A DNA stretch of 24,433 nt from an uncultured Prevotella sp. (GTDB taxonomy: Bacteria; Bacteroidota; Bacteroidia; Bacteroidales; Bacteroidaceae): NCBI GenBank assembly GCA_945788545.1, contig CALZMK010000001.1, forward strand, positions 1-24,433. The letters are read 5' to 3'. Both the position numbers and the translations under genes were made by a program. The notes beneath the pieces are model-generated. The model did not search any database, was not told where the DNA came from, and saw only the letters and a program-made list of their open reading frames with translations. Below, one piece after another: positions 1-7,007 of the stretch. Positions within the stretch are counted from its first letter, which is position 1. Every line of letters begins with the position of its first letter.

Positions 1-1
1 T

Positions 2-280
2 GCATTCCAGTGTAGAAGTGTGAGCGACATTGTGCAGTTCTCAGGTCCCGACCCTGACGATGATTTCAGTACGATGGAGGGTGTCCTCACTCCAGAGACA
101 TGGCCAGCCTTTGCTCCCGAGCTTCCTGCCTCTACATTGTATAATGTCATCTATGGCGAGCCAAAGCAGGGCGGAAACAACAAGATACTTGTATTCCGTG
201 GCATATCCAATGGATTGGAAATGGAACTCACCTTCAAGCGACAGGGTGGCAAGTGGCTGCTCACTAAGTTAAGTGAGTAA
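2..280 (+). CDS. 3' end of a Bacteroidota protein of unknown function, possibly DUF4348
   Basis: The reading frame is open to the left edge, so only the C-terminal 92 or so residues are present and the start lies outside the window. The visible part is a soluble, mixed alpha/beta-looking domain: a run rich in Asp (PDPDDDFSTMEG), then TPETWPAF, then a strand-rich end closing with GGKWLLTKLSE. From memory, the spacing of an acidic stretch, a Pro-Glu-x-Trp motif and a final GKWxLT strand resembles DUF4348, a Bacteroidota family of lipid-anchored or periplasmic proteins. This name is inferred from pattern only. A GTG at 20 is in frame but there is no reason to think it is the start. The gene faces the tRNA gene that follows. 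Confidence 0.55.
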   Translation, partial: AFQCRSVSDIVQFSGPDPDDDFSTMEGVLTPETWPAFAPELPASTLYNVIYGEPKQGGNNKILVFRGISNGLEMELTFKRQGGKWLLTKLSE

Positions 281-316
281 TAGAAACAAATAGAATAAAA
301 TAGAGGGGGAGAAAAG

Positions 317-389
317 AGCGGAATACGGGACTCGAACCCGCGACCCTCGGCTTGGGAAGCCAATGCTCTACCAACTGAGCTAATTCCGC
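317..389 (-). tRNA. tRNA-Gly, anticodon CCC
   Basis: On the minus strand the sequence folds into a full cloverleaf of 73 bases: acceptor arms GCGGAAT and ATTCCGC pair perfectly, the D arm is TAGCTCAGTTGGTAGAGCA, the anticodon stem TTGGC/GCCGA closes a seven-base loop TTCCCAA, and the T arm carries the TTCGAGT loop. The anticodon is CCC, which reads the glycine codon GGG. The 3' CCA is not encoded, so it must be added by the CCA-adding enzyme. The gene lies between two protein genes and has its own promoter directly upstream. Confidence 0.96.
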
Positions 390-399
390 AATGCGACTG

Positions 400-431
400 C
401 AAAGGTAAGATATTTGCTCTAAACAAGCAAA
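400..431 (-). promoter_or_regulatory. Promoter of tRNA-Gly, Bacteroidota type
   Basis: Read on the minus strand, TTTG (428-431) and TACCTTTG (400-407) are separated by 20 bases, which fits the Bacteroidota sigma pattern TTTG-N19/20-TAnnTTTG. The -7 element ends 10 bases before the tRNA 5' end, so transcription would start a few bases ahead of the mature tRNA. Confidence 0.75.
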
Positions 432-439
432 TATCTTAC
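405..439. repeat. Perfect 14-bp inverted repeat overlapping the tRNA promoter
   Basis: GTAAGATATTTGCT (405-418) is repeated as its exact reverse complement at 426-439 with a 7-base spacer. The arms contain the -33 element and the first bases of the -7 element of the tRNA promoter. It could be a protein-binding site acting on that promoter. It could also be an mRNA 3' hairpin for the gene ending at 479, although no U tract follows it. Confidence 0.8.
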
Positions 440-478
440 GTTAAATAGTCTTAACTCAATCGCATGAGTATTTATTTT

Positions 479-2155
479 TTATTTTTTTCCGTATTTTTCA
501 ATAAGAACATCTGCCTGAGCATCGCCCAGATCCTTTGCCTTTAGGAGATTGACAACGCCAAGGGCCTTGTCGCCTTTCAGACATTGTGCAAGGCCGAGGA
601 AGAGATAACCATCGCTGGAATCGGGGAAGAGACGTATGCACTCCGTGGCGGTCTCTATGGCTTCGTCGATAAGTCGTACCCTAATCTGCAATGAGGCTTT
701 CTCAGAGCGATAAAGCAAGACGGAAGAATCCTTGTCGATTGCCTTGTCGAGATCGTTGAGGGCCTGCTGGTAGAGACGAGCCTTCACCTCAACCTGGGAT
801 CGCATATAATAGAACTCACTTTTGATATCAGCAATCATTAGTTTCTCATACTCATTCAGGTCGTTGACTGCAAGGCGGTATTTGCCATTTTCGGCAAGAG
901 CCTGTGAACGGGCATAAATATAGGGTGCCGCTTCCTTTAGATAAGGTTGCGTGAAGGTGGCCACGGCACTGTCGAGCAGGGCTATATATGTAGCGGTGTC
1001 GCCCAGTTGCTCCTTACAACGCGCTGCACCATAGAAACATTCGGCATTGTGGCCGCCCTTGGCGATGGCATCTTGGAACGTGGCGTAGGAGTCGTCGTAT
1101 CGCTTGCAGGCAAAGAGCAGTTGAGCCTTTTGCGTGATGTAGGCCAACTGTGGGTCGAGGGCTACGGCCTGTTCCGACTGTTCGAGGGCTTGCTCGTAAC
1201 TCCATGCATGCGAGGCACTGTCGTTGAAATACAATAGGTTTTGATACATCATCCTGGCATAGTTGTAGCGTGCCTCGGCTTTGTCGGTGGCGTTTTCAAT
1301 AGCGAGTTTCATGTATTTGTCGGCCTCGGGATAGTTGTCCTGTGCTGCCATTATCTGAGCCTTGTAGCTATAACCGTCGGGTGCCTGCGGGAACTTGGCG
1401 ATGAAATCATCCACCAATCCTACAAAACTATTAGCGTCGCCTATGGTGCTGGCGAGATAAAGGGTTAGGACAGCCTGATCGAGTTCGTCGGGCAGGTCTT
1501 TCTTTATGGATGTGGCTTTGAGTGCCGGGTCGTTAAGACTCAGTCCCGTCATCTTCAGTTCGGTGGCGAATGTGGCTCCTACGGCATATTGTGTAGTCTT
1601 GTTGTCGGAGGATGACGGTTGCATGATACCCACAACATCTCCTGAGGCGTTGAGGAACGGGCAACCGATGGTGTTCTCGCCGGCAGTGCCTTCGAGGGTG
1701 TAATAGTCGTAGTCATTTGACACCTTCTGCACAGATTTCACCTTGGCGGCAGTGCAACTGTATCCGTTCTTCGCGTTGTAAGGCAGAAGCCATAACTGGG
1801 TGTTCTCAGCGGCTGATGGTGCGGTGCGAAGTGTCTGGCACTTGTTGGCATCCACCCTAAACTTTGCGATGTCATAGGTGTCGTTGGCTCCGATGATACT
1901 CTTCACGGGGTATTCCTTGCCCATGGCATCGATAACTACGGCCTTGGAGGCACCGCGGAAGGGGGTGTAGCTGCTGACGGCAATACCGTCGGCAGTGATG
2001 AAAAAACCATTGCTACTGCCGATCAATTCGCCGTCGGCATTGAATGTCTTAAGGGTGAATACAGCCTTGGTGGCTTTCTTCACCCATTTGTCTGGCTGGG
2101 CTGATGCCATGCAGCAGACACATACTGATAATAATATCGTAATAAATCTCTTCAT
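479..2155 (-). CDS. Secreted trypsin-fold pseudo-protease with TPR repeats
   Basis: This is a 558-residue exported protein. I chose the ATG at 2155 because it gives a clean signal peptide (MKRFITILLSVCVCCMASAQ, cleavage near residue 19); the longer frame begins with TTG. Residues about 25-200 look like a trypsin/HtrA fold: a GFFITADGIAVSS strand, an Asp motif (YDIAKF, D95) and a terminal strand PFLNASGDVVGI. The catalytic His position is Thr64 (SSYTPF where TNYHVV is usual) and the Ser position is Ile163 (TIGCP where NSGGP is usual), so peptidase activity is unlikely. Residues about 215-558 form TPR-like helical repeats with typical A/G/Y spacing, suggesting a periplasmic scaffold or binding protein. 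It is the last gene of the run from dnaN and starts 55 bases after recN. The partner is unknown. Confidence 0.8.
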   Translation of the reverse strand: MKRFITILLSVCVCCMASAQPDKWVKKATKAVFTLKTFNADGELIGSSNGFFITADGIAVSSYTPFRGASKAVVIDAMGKEYPVKSIIGANDTYDIAKFRVDANKCQTLRTAPSAAENTQLWLLPYNAKNGYSCTAAKVKSVQKVSNDYDYYTLEGTAGENTIGCPFLNASGDVVGIMQPSSSDNKTTQYAVGATFATELKMTGLSLNDPALKATSIKKDLPDELDQAVLTLYLASTIGDANSFVGLVDDFIAKFPQAPDGYSYKAQIMAAQDNYPEADKYMKLAIENATDKAEARYNYARMMYQNLLYFNDSASHAWSYEQALEQSEQAVALDPQLAYITQKAQLLFACKRYDDSYATFQDAIAKGGHNAECFYGAARCKEQLGDTATYIALLDSAVATFTQPYLKEAAPYIYARSQALAENGKYRLAVNDLNEYEKLMIADIKSEFYYMRSQVEVKARLYQQALNDLDKAIDKDSSVLLYRSEKASLQIRVRLIDEAIETATECIRLFPDSSDGYLFLGLAQCLKGDKALGVVNLLKAKDLGDAQADVLIEKYGKK

Positions 2156-2190
2156 ATACTCTTTAATTGACTTCGTCAAACATTTTTTCT

Positions 2191-2224
2191 TTATTCTTAA
2201 TTTTTAATTCTTAATTCTTAATTC
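2191..2224. repeat. AT-rich 7-base-unit intergenic repeat (class 1), after recN
   Basis: Tandem TTAATTC/TTAATTT units fill the gap between recN and the next gene and run a few codons into recN, giving its last residues (IKN) and stop. Positions 2197-2222 match 12487-12512 exactly (26 bases) and 3887-3912 with one mismatch. Confidence 0.8.
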
Positions 2225-3875
2225 CCAGCAAAGCCTTTGCATTGCTGATAGCTGCTTCGGTGATGTTGCTGCCACTGAGCATTTGGGCAATCTCGTTGAT
2301 GCGCTCGTCATCGGTTAGTAGTTGCATGCGACTGACAGTTCCGTCGGCGGTATCTTCCTTAAATACCTTATAATGGGTGGATCCCAAGGCAGCGATTTGG
2401 GGTAAGTGGGTGATACTGATCACCTGGCGCTCGCAGTCACCCATCTCCTTCATTATCTGCGCCATCTTCTCGGCAATCTTTCCACTTACTCCCGTGTCAA
2501 TCTCATCAAAGATGATGGTGGGCAGTTTTACGGCGCCGCTTATCATTGCCTTTAATGATAACATCAGTCGGGCAATCTCTCCGCCCGATGCTACTTGTGC
2601 CACCTGCTGGAGTGTGCCGTTTTTGTTGGCACTGAAAAGGAAATCGATGGTGTCCTGTCCGTTGGCACTTAGATTGTCTTGCGTTATCTGTATCTCAAAG
2701 CGCACATTGGGCATGCCCAATGACACAAGGCGATCCATAACCTCGGTCTGAATGGCCTTTGAAGATTTCTTGCGCTTGCCACTAAGTATATCTGCCAACT
2801 TACGGCATTTTGCCGTTGCTTTATCCACCGCAGCTTGTAGTTCGTTGAGCCGCTCATCGGTATTCTCAATATCGCCCAACTGTCGTTCAAGTTCGTCGCG
2901 CAAGGCAATTAGTTCGCCAACACTCTCAACATGGTATTTCTTTTCCAGACTGTAAATCTTGTCGAGACGATTATTGACGGAGTCGAGGTCGGCAGGATTA
3001 AAATCCACCTCCTCCAACTGGCCGCTAATCTCCTGTGCTATATCCTTAAGCTCGATATATGCAGAGTCCATGCGTGCGGCAAGTTCTCCCGCTATAGGCA
3101 ACACCTTCTCCACCTGGTTGAGTGCCGATCGTGCCGAGCGGAGTAGGGTGATGGCACCAGTATCATCAGCAGAGAGCGAATTGTCGGCTTCATAGAGTGC
3201 CGTCTTTATCTCTTCGGAATGGCTCATGCGCTCAGCCTTTTGCTCGAGTTCATCCTGTTCGCCATCGATGAGTTTGGCGGCATCGAGTTCGTCGTATTGA
3301 TACTGCATAAAGTCGGCCTTGCTTCTGTTGGTCTCAATCTCCTCCTTCACACGTTTCAGTTCGCGCTCCCTGTCTTTCATCAAGGCGTATGCTTCGCGGT
3401 AGTCGGCCAGTTCCTTGCGAGAGTCGGCGATAATATCCACCACACTGAGCTGGAAGTCTTGGCGCCCGAGAAGCAGGTTCTGGTGCTGGCTATGCACGTC
3501 GATAAGGCTCTCGCCCAATTCCTTTAGGATGGCGAGGGATACCGGTGTGTCGTTGATGAAAGCGCGACTCTTACCAGCCGAGGTTATCTCGCGGCGCACA
3601 ATGCAGTCGGCGGCATCATAGTCGATGTCGTTGTCGGTGAAGAATGCCTGCATGTCATACTTCGAGAGGTCGAAGTGGGCCTCCACAACACAGCGGTCGG
3701 CACCATGGCGAATCATCTTAGAGTCGGCTCTCTGTCCCTTGAGCAGACCGATGGCACCGAGCACGATACTCTTTCCAGCTCCCGTCTCACCTGTGATGAC
3801 AGAGAAACCGGGGAAGAGGTCGATGTCGAGTTCCTCGATAATCGTGAAATTCCGTATGTATAAATGCCTAATCAA
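2211..3875 (-). CDS. recN: DNA repair protein RecN
   Basis: RecN is an SMC-like ATPase that gathers and holds broken DNA ends during double-strand-break repair. The 554-residue length is normal for the family. The Walker A motif GETGAGKS is at 29-36. A central coiled-coil region (roughly 150-370) precedes the ABC signature ASGGE (429-433), Walker B IIFDEID (from 454) and the H-loop STHLPQIAA region (around 489), so both halves of the split ATPase head are intact. The start is unusual: the codon aligned with the usual family N-terminus (MIRHLYIRNF) is TTG at 3873-3875. An in-frame TAA lies seven codons upstream and no ATG is available nearby, so TTG initiation is likely. The last three codons and the stop come from an AT-rich intergenic repeat. 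The gene follows porD by 40 bases, in the same operon. Confidence 0.96.
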   Translation of the reverse strand: MIRHLYIRNFTIIEELDIDLFPGFSVITGETGAGKSIVLGAIGLLKGQRADSKMIRHGADRCVVEAHFDLSKYDMQAFFTDNDIDYDAADCIVRREITSAGKSRAFINDTPVSLAILKELGESLIDVHSQHQNLLLGRQDFQLSVVDIIADSRKELADYREAYALMKDRERELKRVKEEIETNRSKADFMQYQYDELDAAKLIDGEQDELEQKAERMSHSEEIKTALYEADNSLSADDTGAITLLRSARSALNQVEKVLPIAGELAARMDSAYIELKDIAQEISGQLEEVDFNPADLDSVNNRLDKIYSLEKKYHVESVGELIALRDELERQLGDIENTDERLNELQAAVDKATAKCRKLADILSGKRKKSSKAIQTEVMDRLVSLGMPNVRFEIQITQDNLSANGQDTIDFLFSANKNGTLQQVAQVASGGEIARLMLSLKAMISGAVKLPTIIFDEIDTGVSGKIAEKMAQIMKEMGDCERQVISITHLPQIAALGSTHYKVFKEDTADGTVSRMQLLTDDERINEIAQMLSGSNITEAAISNAKALLGIKN

Positions 3876-3883
3876 AATATTAT

Positions 3884-3917
3884 CTCTTAATTTTTAATTC
3901 TTAGTTCTTAATTTTTT
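3884..3917. repeat. AT-rich 7-base-unit intergenic repeat (class 1), between porD and recN
   Basis: TTAATTT/TTAATTC/TTAGTTC units occupy nearly the whole porD-recN gap. On the minus strand the tract begins at the porD stop codon and runs to just before the recN TTG start. It is nearly identical to the copy after recN. Confidence 0.8.
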
Positions 3918-4830
3918 AGTTTCTCACCTTCTCCCATGCTTCGTTTTGTGAGGCATTGATGGTGGTGAGTATTTCGTATATACTTTCTTTTTCTTTCTGC
4001 GTGCCCTTGCCCTTGTAGATGCTGGCCAGTTCGTCCCGCTTGTAGTCGGTCCATATCTGTGGCAACCTACTTAGGGGTTTGTTGGAGTGGGCTGTCTTGA
4101 GGTCTTCCTCAAGGGCTGTAGATATGTTGGTGCGTCCTCTCTCGGCATTGTTGGCCATCTCATCCATACCCTTGCGATAATAGTCGTATTGCAACTGTCG
4201 GAATGGTTTCATTCCCTCGTCAAGGTAGTCGTTGATGATAGCAAATCTGTTGCGACTGTCGTCAAAGGCTTTCCAGCCAGGGAATGTGAGGTTCTGAGCA
4301 TTATTTGTGAGGTTCATGCAGCGTTGCAGCACGTCGGTACCTCCAAGGGGAGAGAAGCTGTCGAGGTTGAGACCGATGATGAGGTAGGCATAGTATGCCA
4401 TAAGAGCCGTCAACTGGTTATCTACCATCTCCTCGTTGAAGTTGAGTTGGTCGAACTCTGCGTATTCGAAGTTGAAATTGTTGTCGGTATTATTATAGAG
4501 GGTAGTTGTGTATTGCGAGTTATACACAGGTCGGTTGGCCTGGATAAGGGCAGTACACTCAAATGTGTTTGCCGTCTTGTCATACTTATTGACGGTAATG
4601 TTGAAATTGCATACAATTCTCTCGTTTTTCTGGAATTGCAGTTCCGTCCATTGGCGCTCGTTGACAAACTGCTCGAGGTTTTGCTGAAGGTTTTCGAATA
4701 CACTTTTGTCTGTCACACCCACCTTTTGCGTGTTAATAGTAATCTTGGCCTGCAATTCCTGCGCCATGCAGTTATTGCAAACTAATCCGCCAAGGAGGAC
4801 AGATAGAACGTATAACAATTTATATTTCAT
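3916..4830 (-). CDS. porD: DUF4835 / PorD-family periplasmic protein
   Basis: A 304-residue exported protein. The first 23 residues form a signal peptide (MKYKLLYVLSVLLGGLVCNN..., cut near MA|Q). The remainder is the DUF4835 domain: an N-terminal strand region (ELQAKITINTQKV), the motif NFNITVNKY, a FNFEYAEFDQLNF segment, and a helical region with ALMAYYAYLIIGLNLDSFSPLGG, which is strongly characteristic. Annotation practice calls this family type IX secretion system protein PorD; its biochemical role is not established, and I recall rather than can show the link. The position between coaBC and recN is a conserved order in Bacteroidota, which supports the assignment. It starts 44 bases after coaBC. 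Confidence 0.85.
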   Translation of the reverse strand: MKYKLLYVLSVLLGGLVCNNCMAQELQAKITINTQKVGVTDKSVFENLQQNLEQFVNERQWTELQFQKNERIVCNFNITVNKYDKTANTFECTALIQANRPVYNSQYTTTLYNNTDNNFNFEYAEFDQLNFNEEMVDNQLTALMAYYAYLIIGLNLDSFSPLGGTDVLQRCMNLTNNAQNLTFPGWKAFDDSRNRFAIINDYLDEGMKPFRQLQYDYYRKGMDEMANNAERGRTNISTALEEDLKTAHSNKPLSRLPQIWTDYKRDELASIYKGKGTQKEKESIYEILTTINASQNEAWEKVRN

Positions 4831-4862
4831 AATTCATTAATAATATGTAGCCCAGAAATGGC

Positions 4863-4888
4863 TATTCCTCATTCCTAATTCCTCATTA
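4863..4888. repeat. Variant AT-rich intergenic repeat after coaBC
   Basis: Units of ATTCCTC/ATTCCTA, again with a 7-8 base period, straddle the coaBC stop codon. On the minus strand they supply its last codons (ATG AGG AAT TAG). This looks like a diverged member of the TTAATTC family. Confidence 0.6.
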
Positions 4889-6077
4889 AAAGACAAAGTT
4901 CCTCCACGATGTCGGCAGCTACTTCATTCTTTTTCTTTTTAGGAAAGACCTTGGCTCCGTCTCGCGAGATAATCTTAATCTGATTCTCATCGCTGCGGAA
5001 ACATGTGCCCTCGTTGCGCAGGGAGTTGAGAACAATGAAGTCGAGATTCTTTCTTTCGAGTTTCGACTTGGCATTATTGTCTTCGTCATTTGTTTCAAGA
5101 GCAAAGCCAACAAGTATCTGTTTGTTGTTTTTTTTCTTTCCAAGTTCTGCGGCAATGTCGTGAGTAGGGGCAAGACGCAGTATGAGGTCGTCCTCTTCGC
5201 GCTTTATCTTCTTGTCGGCAACATGTTCGGGACGGAAGTCGGCCACAGCAGCACAGAGTATGGCTGCGTCGCATGACGGGAAGTTGTCGATGGCTGCGTT
5301 ATACATCTCCTCACAACTCTCAACATCAATACGCTTGATGCCACTGTTGGCAGTATTTAGTGATACCGGACCGGCAATGAGTATGACCTCAGCACCCTTG
5401 GCGGCACATTCCTCGGCAAGGGCAAATCCCATCTTCCCGCTTGAGTAATTGCCAATGAATCTCACTGGGTCAATCTTCTCGTATGTTGGTCCAGCTGTAA
5501 TCATAATCCTTTTACCCTCAAGTAGTTTGGGAGATTGGGCGAAGAAATGGTCGAGTGCTTCTACTATAACCTCCGGCTCTTCCATTCGTCCCTTACCCTC
5601 AAGTCCACTGGCTAAGAATCCGCTTTGCGGTTCGATGATGATATTGCCGTATGACTTTATGGTCTCCATGTTGTGTTGTGTCGATGGATGGCGATACATG
5701 TCGAGATCCATAGCCGGAGCCACGAACACAGGAGCCTTCATCGAGAGATATGTTGTTATGAGCATATTGTCGGCAATGCCGTTTGCCATTTTGCCAAGTG
5801 TGGCAGCTGTGCAAGGAGCTATGAGCATGGCATCAGCCCACAAACCAAGATCCACATGACTGTTCCATGTACCGTCGCGCTGTGAAAAAAAATCGCTTAT
5901 CACTGGTTTGTGGGTAAGCGTTGAGAGGGTTAGGGGAGTGATAAACTCCTTACCAGCCGGAGTTATCACCACCTGCACCTCTGCGCCCTGTTTAATGAGA
6001 CCACGAATTATATAGCAAGCTTTGTAGGCTGCTATAGAACCAGTGATGCCAAGAACAATCTTCTTACCTTTAAGCAT
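4875..6077 (-). CDS. coaBC: Bifunctional phosphopantothenoylcysteine decarboxylase / phosphopantothenate-cysteine ligase
   Basis: This enzyme performs two steps of coenzyme A synthesis: it ligates cysteine to 4'-phosphopantothenate (CoaB) and decarboxylates the product with FMN (CoaC). The 400-residue length is standard. The CoaC half (about 1-185) starts with KKIVLGITGSIAAYK, has the catalytic His74 in SHVDLGLWAD, the PAMDLDMY motif, and the flap LASGLEGKGRM. The Cys expected in that flap (Cys158 in E. coli) is Ser157 here. The CoaB half starts at about 186 with ITAGPTYEKIDPVRFIGN, placing Asn210 exactly as in E. coli, and has the Lys cluster DKKIKRE around 289-292. The start is 5 bases after the stop of the exonuclease gene, so the two are surely cotranscribed. 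Confidence 0.97.
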   Translation of the reverse strand: MLKGKKIVLGITGSIAAYKACYIIRGLIKQGAEVQVVITPAGKEFITPLTLSTLTHKPVISDFFSQRDGTWNSHVDLGLWADAMLIAPCTAATLGKMANGIADNMLITTYLSMKAPVFVAPAMDLDMYRHPSTQHNMETIKSYGNIIIEPQSGFLASGLEGKGRMEEPEVIVEALDHFFAQSPKLLEGKRIMITAGPTYEKIDPVRFIGNYSSGKMGFALAEECAAKGAEVILIAGPVSLNTANSGIKRIDVESCEEMYNAAIDNFPSCDAAILCAAVADFRPEHVADKKIKREEDDLILRLAPTHDIAAELGKKKNNKQILVGFALETNDEDNNAKSKLERKNLDFIVLNSLRNEGTCFRSDENQIKIISRDGAKVFPKKKKNEVAADIVEELCLLMRN

Positions 6078-6082
6078 ATTAT

Positions 6083-6937
6083 TTATATCATTCTGCTTTC
6101 GCGCAAGCGAATGCGCATGAGTACCTGTTTGGTATTGTTAGTAAAGTCACCGCCAAGCATCCAACTGAAATAGCCTGAGTCGTAGCGCAGTACGGCTGCC
6201 ACTTCTTCGCCCTTGTGCTTGCCGAAGTTGAACACCTCCACGCGCACTGGGTTACCATTTGTGTCAAGCACTGTTTGCCCATTGGCGTCTTTCTTGTCGG
6301 CCCATACGATACGTCCTGCAAAATCCACATTATCATTCTGCTTAGAGAATTCGGCAAGAGCGTCCATATCATTGGCAAGACAACGCTCGGGATCTTCCTG
6401 GTTCTCGGGACGATACATGTCGAGCTGGCCCATCAGTACCCTATATGTGGCCTCTGTATCCTGGTCGGCACGGTGAGCCTCGAAATCCTCTTCCATCTTC
6501 CTTCCGCAATAGAACTTGTATGCGGCAGCAAGATTGCGTCGTTCCATCTTTTTGAATATGGTGCAGGCATCGATAAGGCGACATTTCGAGAAATCGAAGT
6601 CGATGCCGGCACGCAGAAACTCCTCGGCAAGCATAGGGATGTCGAAGAAGTTGGAGTTGAATCCGGCAAAGTCGCAACCCGTGAATTCCTCGTTGAGTTT
6701 GGCTGCCACTTGCTTAAATGTCGGTTTGTCGGCAACGTCGGCATCCTTAATGCCAGTGAGCTGCTCCACCACCTCGGGAATATGTTTCTCGGGGTTGATG
6801 AGCATGTCGCCCCTTGTCTCCTTACCGTCGGGATATACCTTAATATATGATAGTTGTATTACTCGGTCGTTAACCATGTCAAGACCGGTTGTCTCGAGGT
6901 CGAAAATGACCAGTGGTTTCTGAATATTGAGTTTCAT
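6083..6937 (-). CDS. DnaQ-like DEDDh 3'-5' exonuclease
   Basis: A 284-residue exonuclease of the DnaQ/RNase T superfamily. All catalytic residues are visible: Asp13 and Glu15 in IFDLETTGL, Asp99 in FNSNFFDIPML, and His155 and Asp160 in EAHRADQD, so the enzyme should be an active two-metal DEDDh nuclease. The exonuclease domain ends near residue 185. A C-terminal extension with the motif FNFGKHKGEEVAAVLRYDSGYFSWML (about 235-260) is a small domain often fused to such nucleases in Bacteroidota. It is annotated in many genomes as DNA polymerase III subunit epsilon. Its place directly after dnaN supports a role in replication proofreading or repair, but a stand-alone nuclease acting on other DNA or RNA ends cannot be excluded. 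Confidence 0.92.
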   Translation of the reverse strand: MKLNIQKPLVIFDLETTGLDMVNDRVIQLSYIKVYPDGKETRGDMLINPEKHIPEVVEQLTGIKDADVADKPTFKQVAAKLNEEFTGCDFAGFNSNFFDIPMLAEEFLRAGIDFDFSKCRLIDACTIFKKMERRNLAAAYKFYCGRKMEEDFEAHRADQDTEATYRVLMGQLDMYRPENQEDPERCLANDMDALAEFSKQNDNVDFAGRIVWADKKDANGQTVLDTNGNPVRVEVFNFGKHKGEEVAAVLRYDSGYFSWMLGGDFTNNTKQVLMRIRLRESRMI

Positions 6938-6942
6938 TAATT

Positions 6943-7006
6943 CTTTAATTTCCTCTAAAGGAACTTTAATATTTTAATATTTTAATTCTTTAATTTCGCG
7001 AAGCGA
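6943..7006. repeat. Class 2 intergenic repeat: hairpin plus 8-base units, after dnaN
   Basis: Read on the minus strand from the dnaN stop: a small hairpin TCGC-TTC-GCGA (7006 to 6996), then AAATTAAA, 8-base units of the type GAATTAAA/ATATTAAA, then GTTCCTTTAGAGGAA, which is itself a TTCCT/AGGAA hairpin, ending just before the exonuclease start codon. The same order of parts recurs at 8709-8758 and 21354-21431. Confidence 0.85.
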
Positions 7007-7007
7007 C

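Noticed and set aside
4087..4785. Plus-strand open frame of 232 codons opposite porD
   Set aside because: Composition (Val/Leu/Glu rich) is that of a reversed reading of porD, which has a signal peptide and family motifs.
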